Assembly: GCF_030272615.1 (NCBI RefSeq)
Contig: NC_081410.1
Span: forward strand, 188,328,119 to 188,392,118
Direction: 5' to 3'
Source of the DNA: Cryptomeria japonica
Taxonomy: Eukaryota > Streptophyta > Pinopsida > Cupressales > Cupressaceae
Length of the DNA: 64,000 nucleotides
The notes under the pieces are model-generated. The model was not told the DNA's origin. It ran no database searches and was given only the letters and a program-made list of their open reading frames with translations. How positions within the stretch are numbered: the first letter of the stretch is position 1; every line of letters begins with the position of its first letter. The translations under genes and the position numbers were made by a program. This document shows, in pieces, positions 54,897 to 64,000 of the stretch.

Positions 54897-56640
54897 ATGA
54901 GTTTTACTACCATTAGCCCTACCTATAATATTCCCATGAGAAGAAGTTGTATAATTAAGGATGCCCAAGGTTTAATTACTAAGAATATGAAGCCTAATTT
55001 GGATAACTTGTTCATGAGAATGTGGGTGGTTCTTCTATTCCAACAATTGATGTTACTTATCCCCATTCTTTATATAATTCTCATGATGAGGGTGAATCAC
55101 TAACTAGGGTTTCTATTGACCAATTGGAGAAGATTGACAATGAATTTGAAAATCTTCATTAATGGATGAGTCAATAATACCCAAAAAGTGAGGCTATCCT
55201 ATTGATTGAAGGATTAAAAAGATCGGTTCAAAGTGATAAAGTTGGCATTGATTTGTTACGTGGTCTTTCTCATATTGTTGACACTAATTTCATGCCTTTG
55301 AAAAGTTGTGTTGAGTCCTTGGTTACACTCAACCTCCTAGTGAATTTAATCATTCTTTTCCTATGAATACTTCTATGACTAGAGTTCCTACTTTTACATC
55401 CAACATCATGGCTACTTCCACACAAAATGTTATTCCTACACATGTTAGTCAAGGGCAAAACATCTCTAATCAAAACTATTTCATCCCTCCTTTAGTAAGT
55501 CTTCCATTTTTTACCCAATCATCTCCCATACCTACCTATCATAGTGTTCCACCTCCTTATTCTTAAGCCCCTCCTTCCTTTAACAATTTTACTCCTCCAT
55601 CCCAATCCAATGTGTCTAATTTCAACCCATCCATCGAAGCAACCATTAATAGCCTAGCTCAAACGATTTCATCCTTGCAAAAACAAATAGCTTCTATGAA
55701 CCAGTTAAAGTTTAATGTGCACACATTTGATGTAGCAAGACCATTATCTAATGATGTTGTTCGTTTTGTTCCCCCTAAAAATGTGGAAGTCCCTCAATTG
55801 GATCTTTATAATGGAAAAAGTAATCCCATAACTCATGTGAAAATATTTCAAACTTTGTGTAGTGATTTTGCTTATGATCAAAGACTTTTGGCTAAATTGT
55901 TTACTAGAACATTTAGAGATAAAGCTTTGAAATGGTATTGTTATTTTCCTCCTTATTCAATTACACCATTTCAACAATTGGCTAATGCTTTCATTCAATA
56001 ATTTCACAATAATATTGTTCCTAAGATTACTTTGATTGATTTGATGCATTGTAAGCCAAGTGTTCAAGAAAAAGTGATTGATTTTATTGATAGATATAAG
56101 CATTTGTATTCTTAAATTTCTTATCCTATGCCTAATCAATATTTTCAAAGAATTTTTATTTCTAATTTGCAAAAAGACATTATGGATAAGCTTCTCTTTT
56201 CTGAGTTTACTTCCTTTACGTAGATGTGCGCAGTACTTCAAAACTATCAGCTTCAAGTGAGTCAATTTGAATAATCGCCTTCAATGGCTCTAGTTGATAA
56301 GAATGGAAGTGCTCAACAACCTTTTGCAAAGTTTAAACTGAACAAGGGATTCATCAAGTTCAATGATAACAACAATAACTAAGTATAATCTGCAACAACA
56401 AGTGTGTCTCCTTTATCCAAGTATTTTAGAAATGAATTTACTCCTCTTTCTAAATCTTTGCATAACATTATGACACAATTTTTGAACAAGAATGTGTTTT
56501 CAAAACTTCCTCCCATTAAACCAATTGACATAAAAAAACCTTCGCCACCTTATCTGATGCCGAAGCCTTTTTCTAATATCATCGTCAATCTAGTCATGAC
56601 ATTGAAAAGTGTTATTCCCTAAGGAGTAAGATTCAAGACC
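54897..56640 (+). pseudogene. Element C gag
   Basis: Starts MSFTTISPTYNIPMRR, then a frameshift and stops. The frame from 55363 is Pro/Ser/Thr-rich, then carries the capsid-like core: VPQLDLYNGKSNPITHV, KLFTRTFRDKALKWYCYFPP, ITPFQQLANAFIQ and a stop before FHNNI. This matches the retrotransposon gag pattern (A-W-Y and W/F-L-F). No zinc knuckle is evident in the tail. Stops near 55567, 56001, 56113 and 56221 disable it. Confidence 0.72.
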
Positions 56641-57660
56641 TTATTGATAACAATACCATGTCTGCAACTGGTGTGAATGACAAAGGAAATAAACTCATAG
56701 CTCTCTTCCTAATCAAAACCTCCAAATCCTTACCAATCATTTGCCTTCTCATTCTACTAATGTTATTGAGACTATGCATCTTACCTTTTCTCCTAGTGAT
56801 CTTGGCCTTGAGTCTAATAATATGGTGAATCTTATTGATAAACCTACACCTCCTAAGTACCTATGCATTACCTTTTATCCTAGTGAGACTATTGAATCAC
56901 TTGATGGCATACTTTGTATCACTATGAAGATCAAAGACATGCTCTCACAAGGGGTTCTCATTGATCCAACGTGTGTGGTGAATGTGATAACTGAAGAATA
57001 TATTTATACCTAGTTACAATTGTATCAAGTGACATATGATAAATCTGATGTGTTGATTAAATTTTTTTATGGTTTCTCTTGTCCCGCTATTGGTTCTATT
57101 ACTCTTCCCATTGAGGTTGGTACTAAGTGCGTAGACGTCAATTTTGCTATCATTCCTACATTGGATCAATTTCATGTGAAGTTGGGACATCCTTGGCTCT
57201 CTTCCATGAAAGAAATCCCCTCTACCATTCATAAGTGTTTGAAATTCCCTCTTAATGAAAAAATCATAACAACTAATCATAGAATGTACCAACCCATGGT
57301 GAGGCATGGAGATGTTAATCTTGATTACTTGGTCTAAACAATTTGAACCTCTTAAGCATCGAAGTGATACTCTTTTTCAATCTTATCAAATGTGGAAGAA
57401 TGAGATTATCTTATCCTTAAGTAAGCCTAGAGATCCTAATCCCATTCCTCTCCTTCCTACCCCATCTATTCCTCCTTTATATGTTTTTTTCTACCTCCTA
57501 CATCTTACAAAGGGAAGCACCCGACATCTCCTTTCTTTCAACCTAAAAAACCTTTCCCTATGCATCCTTCTTTAAAGGAAGAGAAGAAGCCTTTGCCTTT
57601 GACCCTAAATCTTCACAACCTTCAACTAAAAGTAAAAGAGATTGTTTTGTGAGATAACAC
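56641..57660 (+). pseudogene. Element C protease-like remnant
   Basis: Segments GVLIDPTCVVNVITEEY (position of the protease active site, with Asp-Pro-Thr where Asp-Ser/Gly-Gly is expected) and FHVKLGHPWLSSMKEIPSTIHKCLKF (equivalent to the protease block in element B) show a retropepsin relative. The active site looks lost. Stops and a frameshift near 57015 follow. The sequence then becomes Pro-rich and ends. Confidence 0.6.
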
Positions 57661-58159
57661 CGACGTAGACGTCATGCTAAGGCTTGTGAACTTTCCTCTA
57701 AACCCATTTCCTCCCCAAAGACTCCAAATGTTGACACGATCCCATTTCTCTAGCCTTCGCCTAACCCCAGGGAGGAAATTCAACCTAAATCTCCAAGACA
57801 TAAAATGATCAAGAAGAATTGGTTCAAGTTCTATTCCAATTAAAGATTCTATTTTTATTAATCTTGATGAAGAGATGGATTAAAATGATGTTCATGCTAA
57901 CAATGTTGATTCAAGTGATGAATATGAATACGTTGATGTTGACAATGATTAGTCTAAATAATTGTCACAAGCATTAATCTTAGCTCCTAGTAATAGACAA
58001 AGTGATCCATCATTAGAGTATGGTCCTTGTTAAGAACTTGTGGTAGCTCCATCTATGGTGCTCGAATTCTCTCCTCTTGCATATTGTCCCTTCCTAAAAC
58101 AATGTTGAGAAAGATTGGGAGGCGGATGACTTGCTTGATTAGCTTCATTTGTTTCGTAG

Positions 58160-58209
<50 letters not shown>

Positions 58210-58907
58210 CTCTCTTGCTTGTTTGTAACCTTCTCCTATTTGTTTCTCAGTTCTTCTATTTGTTGTCCCAAGTGTTGTCTACTTGAGGACAGTGCAAAGC
58301 ATTGACATCTCTTTTGGTCTCTCCCATGTTAACTCAAAAGACATAGGTGCCCTTCTTCCATTATGCTTCTAATTTCTTTGGGGTATGAGGACAGTTCAAT
58401 GCAAACATATTCATGATATACATTATTTATCATAAGAGCATACTCACCCCAAAGTTAAGTAGAACCCTTATGTGTTTTTTGTTTTGTGAGCATTATCATT
58501 TGATTTGTTCTCTTCTAGGGGGAATATCATTGAGATAACATGATTCTCTTTTGGATGAATGTATACTACCATAAAGAGATTGCTCTCGATAAGGCGTACA
58601 CAATCACTTTAATGTGGGGGCATACACTTCGCTAAATGTTTCTCTCTTTTGCACACCTTATTTTTTTTGTAATTTCAATATTTTTCTTTTCATGACTCAT
58701 TGTAAGTGAACCTTAATAGACTAAGTAGTCATGGTTTTCTTTTCTTTATCTTTCCTATGATGTCCCTTTTATCTTGATTTTGGAAGTAGTAAGATACCTA
58801 AAGTCCACTAGGGGTTTGGTGTGTTTTGCCTCCTTGGCATCTTGATAAAAGCCTTTCAATGTGAACCTTTGTACTGTAACAAAAAATTCTTCATCTCATA
58901 CTCCCGC
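57661..58907 (+). other. Element C 3' region without pol; includes a (TC)n microsatellite
   Basis: No RT, RNase H or integrase block in any frame. A second tract resembling the polypurine tract ('aatgtgggggcat') is near 58610. Confidence 0.55.
58162..58207. repeat. (TC)23 microsatellite
   Basis: An uninterrupted run of about 46 bp of TC dinucleotides inside element C. Confidence 0.95.
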
Positions 58908-58923
58908 TAAAGTGGGGGCTAAA
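58908..58923 (+). other. Polypurine tract of element C
   Basis: AAAGTGGGGGCTAAA ends at the TGTAAC start of the 3' LTR. Confidence 0.65.
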
Positions 58924-60072
58924 TGTAACATCCTAAATTACACTCCCTTACAATTTTATTCGCATTTGAGCCCTCACCTTGGTATTCATGCACTTTGAAG
59001 CCTCAAAGGGACCTATTTTTTCTCATGCTATGCAAATTTATCACCATTTTCAATGCACACCCCCATCCTGCCCTTAAAATGTGGTCTCTAATTGGGCAAG
59101 ACCAAGGCGTGGTGACCTGGTCCTCCCAATTAGGACCCCTTAACAGTCATGAAATATGAGCAAGAATTCCATCTTTTTGTCGACTCGTGTCAAAAAATTA
59201 TATTGGTTTTTGACGGGCAAGTATAAAAGGAGGTCTACCCCTCTCATTTGATCATCCAACAATGATATTAGTCAATCAATTTAATCTATCAAGCATTCAA
59301 GTTCAAGCAAGCAAGCAATCAATCTTCTTTCAAGCATTGGAGCAGAGATAAAGTCAAGATTCAAGCATTGGAGTTGACATTCATGTTTTATGTTATGAAA
59401 GACCTCATGAAACCCTAATTTCATGTGGAGACAAACAAAACTTCATAAGGAGGTACATTATTAGTGTTTTAGTCATTATTCAACATCTCCCTCAAAAGGA
59501 GAACATTTATATTATTGCAATTCAATCAGAATTCATTTCTATTTCATGGTTAATTCTGAAACTGGGGTTTGACCTAAGGAAAACCCTATTACCAACCTAT
59601 TTCCCTTCTCTAGTGTGCGTAGGAATGGGTACAAAGATGCAATCTTCAGGATAAGCTTTATTTACAGAGACAAATCGATCCCCCTTTCGAGCATGAAAAG
59701 TGTAGAGTACTAGAGTGACCACCACACCAATCCCAACAAATCAAGAGCTCCTTCTAGGAATATATCTAAATCCTCTTACAATCCTCAGATCCAAGTTCAT
59801 AGCTCGATCCGACGTCTGTAGCTTACTATTCATGCATTTTGAAATCAATTCTAGCACATTTACCCTAATTTCATCATTTTTTACAATTCAACTCAAAAGA
59901 GGGAAATTTAACCAAATCCCTAGTAAATCTAATAGAACTCTCAGCCCTTATCCTTGTTGGTTTGTGGCTAGATCTGTTAGTTTTACCTCCCTCTTTAATG
60001 TAGTGGTCCCTAAGTCATAAATTAGTGGTTTCTTCTATCTAATTATGGAAACCCTAATTTTTCACCACTACA
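58924..60072 (+). repeat. Element C 3' LTR (1149 bp)
   Basis: Aligns with the 5' LTR throughout; TATA box at 59222-59229; ends ACCACTACA. Confidence 0.85.
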
Positions 60073-60073
60073 G

Positions 60074-60719
60074 TTGTTCAATGTTGCTAGGTGACCTTGA
60101 CTGGGGCTTTTTTCTTTTTCAAAATATGGTTTTGTATATCTTATTTTGCACTTTTTGAAACTATAATCATTCTCTCTAGAATTTGTCCCCTGCACACACA
60201 AGAGAGGAAAAATGTTGTTGGTTTGATAAGGGTTTTCCTAGGTCAAACCTCGAGTTTGGAATTAACCCTATGATGAATAAAATGTAAAAGAGAGTGCACC
60301 CTTATGGATCAAAGGCTAGATCTAGAATTGAATGATTATACCTTCAATTGATGATGCAATGCTCTTACAATAAGTCCTCCATGTTTTGATGCAATAACAT
60401 GGTAAATCATCATAAATTCATCATGAAAACATAATAGAAGATGTTTTGTTGTAGCTTGGTGTTCCTTGGACTCAAATATACTCTTGAAGAATAATAATTG
60501 CTCATGGAAGGAAAGAATGAGATAATAGAAGATGATGAAATGAATTATGTGTGATGTCTTATATAGGGATCTCAAAGTAAAATCACCTTTTGACTGACTT
60601 AAAATAATTGTTTCCACATATTGAGGATAGGTTTGGCAATGGCAAGGCCATCATATTGTTCTCCCAAAATTTTAGCCAAAAAGCACCAGTCAACATTGCT
60701 AAGCAACATTGACCTGACA
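60074..60719 (-). repeat. Segment bounded by imperfect inverted repeats; LTR-like on the minus strand
   Basis: The left edge (about 60076-60125) and the reverse complement of the right edge (about 60663-60717) share CAATGTTGCT, TTGACTGG and GCTTTTT blocks. Inside, the minus strand has a TATA box (TATATAAG, 60565-60558) and a 'tttgaccta.gaaaaccc' block also found in the LTR of element C. It may be a solo LTR related to C, or a MITE-like unit. Confidence 0.35.
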
Positions 60720-62339
60720 AAATAGGCTCGAATTTTTAAGGTCATGAGATAGTAGAGCCCTAATATCTGAACTGCAATTTATATGAAGAATGAAAATATT
60801 TAATTGTGGGAAAAAATGCATTGAAATTTAAAATGGCATAGGACCCATATAAGCATGAAATGAATAAGGTAAAAGACATACTTAAAATAAGAGCCCAAAT
60901 AATAAAGTGTTGATGTATTAAAGTAAAATAGGACTCATAATATTGAATTAAATATTAATTTAATGGAATAAAAGGTCATATAATGCATAGAAGAATAAAA
61001 ATTAAAATAAGTGTAAGGAGAGTGTCAAATTAGACATCTTAATTAAAGGAGTACAAATTATGATGCTAGAATATTTCATGTTCTTATATCTTGGATTAGA
61101 CGCTATTACATGTGAGATGTAATATGTCAATTGTATATATTGAAGACGATTCATTCATTTCTATATTTATGTGAAATTGAGTTAATTATTTGATTTTGTG
61201 ATATAGTTAATGGTTGTGAGCCTTACAATTAGAAGCAAGATTGAACTTGATGAAATCTCAATGCATGTCTTCAAACTACACTACGCATTCCATGATTCAT
61301 GTGCATCAAATTTTTTAGTACATCAACATCAAATAAATTTACAAGTGCTTGAATAAAAGTGTTTATAGGAGTACAAATTAGTAGGTCCATGCAAAGGAGA
61401 TTATCCAGAAGATCATCATCTAGGATTAGTGGATCATCAAGGTCTCCAAATGCTTCCTAGCTATTCATCTATATAGCATGAGGGTAATGCATATTGGGAT
61501 AATCAATGTTCTCTTCAATATCATAAAAGATCAATTGTCATGATAATAATTTTAAAGACTTCCCTCCTTTTGATTTCCACCACCCCTTCTCCTTATGATT
61601 ACACTAAAAATGTTTTAGGGGGCCATTTTGACAAACCTTATAATTATGTTCATCAAAATTAACAAGAGTAGGGGAAAAAATACCATAATATTAACTACTC
61701 GTGATGAAGTCCTCAAAAAAATACCAAAACAACAAAATTTATAAGATCACAAGAGCAACCGTAGAAACAAAACTTCACATTAATTCATGAAGCACAAAAT
61801 TATCAATTCATATAATCCTCCTTAGCTATTTAAAGTTTGTGCAATTTATCTCAATGTAATTACAATACATAAGGAAAAGAGACTTCAAATATGATGTTAT
61901 AGTCACCCTAAACACAATTTTATCCAATAAACTATATTGAATTTTAAGGCTCATAGAAATATTTCCAATGCCCATAAGAAGTGAAAAATTCAACAATTTG
62001 AATAAAAGATATATACATTTCTATACAAGGTTCTTACAAAGGGCAATAGAACCTTAGCCAAATTTAGAAGCATAGCTAAAAGCTCCACTAGATTTGATAA
62101 AATCCACCTACTTTAGTAATTATACTAAAAAACTAGCATCAAAATGTAGAAGTCTCCCAAATAAATTCAAAAGGCATCCAAATTAAGAGAATACTAAATT
62201 TAATGGGCCACCAAGTTTAGATCCAATTTTAGCAACAATTACCAAGGTTAGTGATGTTACTAAAAATAGAGATTCCTACCAAATTGAAGAATTGTTGCTA
62301 AAGGTTTCTTAAATGCCACATATGGAAAGCGATGAACGG
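60720..62339. other. No gene seen
   Basis: A/T-rich spacer with no supported frame, RNA gene or repeat pair. Confidence 0.5.
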
Positions 62340-62980
62340 TATGTGAACTATCAAGGGGTCACACATGTCAATAAAGGGGTTCACTACCACATGGTAGGCC
62401 ACTCCAAAGGAACAAAGATCAATAGGTTTGCTACCACAAAGACCACTCCAAAAGAGATGTGGATTTATTTTGAGTTATAGATGTTTTCCAAAGGCTATGC
62501 AAGCCTACCACAAAGAGTCTATGTCTTATGTAGGTTGTAGATTGAGATAACTAGAATTCATTGCCACATAGTAGACCACTCCAAAGGAAAAAAGGTTAAT
62601 AAGTTAATTGCCACGTAGACCACTCCAAAGGGGGTGCAAATTAATAATAGATGATAGATGTGTTTCAAAGGTTATGAAGGCCTACCCCAAAAGGTTTATG
62701 ACTTATATAAGCCATAGATGTATTTAAGAGAGATTCACTATAGCATAATAGACCATTCCAAAGAAAAACATATCAATAATTTCATTGTCTCATAGACCAC
62801 TCCAAAAATATGTGAATTTATGACGAACGATAGAAATATTTCAAAGTTTTTATACTTACCCCAAAAGATATATGACTTATAGATACTAGATAAACATAAA
62901 AAGAGGTCCCTCCAAAAGATATATGACTTATAGACACTAAATTGAGATAAAAAGAGGTCGTTCAAAGGTCATGGCTCTTA
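62340..62980. repeat. Diverged tandem array, ~175-bp unit, about 3.5 copies
   Basis: Units start near 62375, 62551, 62730 and a partial one near 62899. Each has two 'agaccactccaaa' blocks about 50 bp apart, then a 'gatagat.tgtt.caaag' block and a 'cctacc.caaa...tatgacttat' block. Divergence between units is high. Confidence 0.75.
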
Positions 62981-64000
62981 CAAAACTATAATTTAAAAGT
63001 GGTTGTTAGCATTTTTTAAGGAAGGGAACAGCACTCTAATAATGCCTCCTATTAGATCTACTCATTGGCCAAATAGTACTTCCCAAATGTACCACGTACC
63101 TCACATTTAATTTGCAACATAAAATTTTGAAATTTACCTATAATAAAAATTTAAAATTTATACCCGCGTAATATGGTAAAATTATACTAAGCGATGATGT
63201 GAATCGTTGCGTAGTATGGTACAATATAAACAATGTATATTAGAATCTTTAAATTCTTTAGCTCGAGTTGGGTACTACTCTCTACTCGAAAATTCAAAGG
63301 AATTGAATGTCAATTAATGGGTTTTGACATCCTTGAATGTGATGTCATTGTTCATTTAAATTTTGGACATTAAAATTTGGATTTTTTTTAAGTTTCAATT
63401 TAAAATCTTAGATTTTTAGTGGATAGAACAAATTTCAAATATTTATTGAATTTGATATTATGTATGATTTTATAAGAATTCAAATATAAGTTTAAAACTA
63501 AATGAATGAAGACAAGTTACGTAAATTAGATCAAAATAATAAATATATAAAATGTAAATATCAATTGTTTTCTAATATTTAAGATGTGAAAAAGTACAAT
63601 ACAAAGGATTGTACACAAACATATAGGTCACTTGGATGCATGAATCAAAAATATCTATGAGGTCATGAATTCAACTCTTATCGCTCCTAGTCAAGAGACA
63701 AGTTAACTAGATCTAACTAAGACTTCAAGAGTTTAACTAGCAATCAATGGTTCAATCATTTCAATTTGATTAAAACAAAGGTGTTCTAGGCTAATTAAAG
63801 GTAGCACCTAACTATAGTCTATCGAAGATTGATGAGGTAGTCGTAGTATTTATCTACCTCAAGTCAAGTTGAACATTTGTTATTAAATAGCCACATAAAT
63901 GAGAATAATTAAATATTCCTACTATCCCAACTTATTAATACCTCTACAATATTAAATCAATAATTGTGAATACATTCAACAATGTTTGGCTTATTAACTT
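62981..64000. other. No gene seen; dispersed repeat near the end
   Basis: A/T-rich. 63857-63990 is related to 8600-8790. No coding region supported. Confidence 0.5.

Larger units (their letters stand above)
53181..60072 (+). mobile_element. Element C: non-autonomous gypsy-type element (LTRs, gag, protease remnant)
   Basis: 6.9 kb with LTRs starting TGTA and ending TACA, a polypurine tract (about 58908-58923), a stop-riddled gag and a protease-like segment. No RT, RNase H or integrase motif is found between 57660 and 58923. It is either internally deleted or a gag-only family that depends on another element's enzymes. Confidence 0.82.

Noticed and set aside
58027-58305. 92-codon plus-strand frame over the TC microsatellite
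   Set aside because: Its centre is a Ser-Leu run produced by the dinucleotide repeat.
60336-60617. 93-codon minus-strand frame
   Set aside because: Lies in an LTR-like segment just downstream of its TATA box; no recognisable protein motif.

Overview
This window is plant nuclear DNA, probably from a large, repeat-rich gymnosperm-type genome (inference from A/T-rich sequence, deep nesting of very long LTR retrotransposons, and a single cellular gene in 64 kb). That gene is an IQ67-domain (IQD) calmodulin-binding protein on the minus strand at 10855-13494: three exons, both splice junctions in phase 0, a predicted 480-residue product. Nearly everything else is transposon sequence at different stages of decay.

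Layout. 1-10.8 kb: old repeats, including a duplicated minus-strand copia-type LTR edge with tRNA-iMet primer-site remnants, a 5S rRNA-derived fragment, the 3' end of a gypsy-type element and degenerate short repeats. 10.9-13.5 kb: the IQD gene. 13.5-18.1 kb: mostly unassigned, with a 170-bp direct-repeat pair around an imperfect hairpin. 18136-26088: 'element S', a Sirevirus-like copia element with 1.2-kb LTRs, a perfect 5-bp target duplication (GATTG), an iMet primer site and several polypurine tracts. It has no visible pol; after a zinc-knuckle gag it carries a long unrecognised second ORF. 26.1-28.06 kb: spacer with small repeats.

28066-52748: 'element A', a Tat/Ogre-like Ty3-gypsy element of about 15.7 kb once the insertion inside it is removed. 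Its LTRs are about 5.3 kb and contain a roughly 1,050-codon unrecognised ORF upstream of the LTR TATA box. The interior reads gag, protease, an extra (archaeal-type) RNase H, RT, degenerate RNase H, integrase. 41070-50092: 'element B', a minus-strand Tat-lineage element inserted in the 3' LTR of A (target duplication CAAAC). Its second RNase H lies after RT, it has a long structured leader, and its 3' part is deleted.

53181-60072: 'element C', a gypsy-type element with LTRs, gag and a protease remnant but no RT or integrase. 60.1-64 kb: an inverted-repeat-bounded segment, spacer, and a diverged ~175-bp tandem repeat at 62.34-62.98 kb. None of the transposon ORFs is intact. The in-frame stops are mostly of the kind expected from decay of methylated cytosines; in element B all five in-frame stops before its frameshift are TGA.

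Most notable candidates: the large ORF inside the LTRs of A, the unknown ORF2 of S, the opposite placement of the second RNase H in A and B, and the hairpin-rich, motif-flanked leader of B. Coordinates come from reading and hand alignment; percent identities are by eye.
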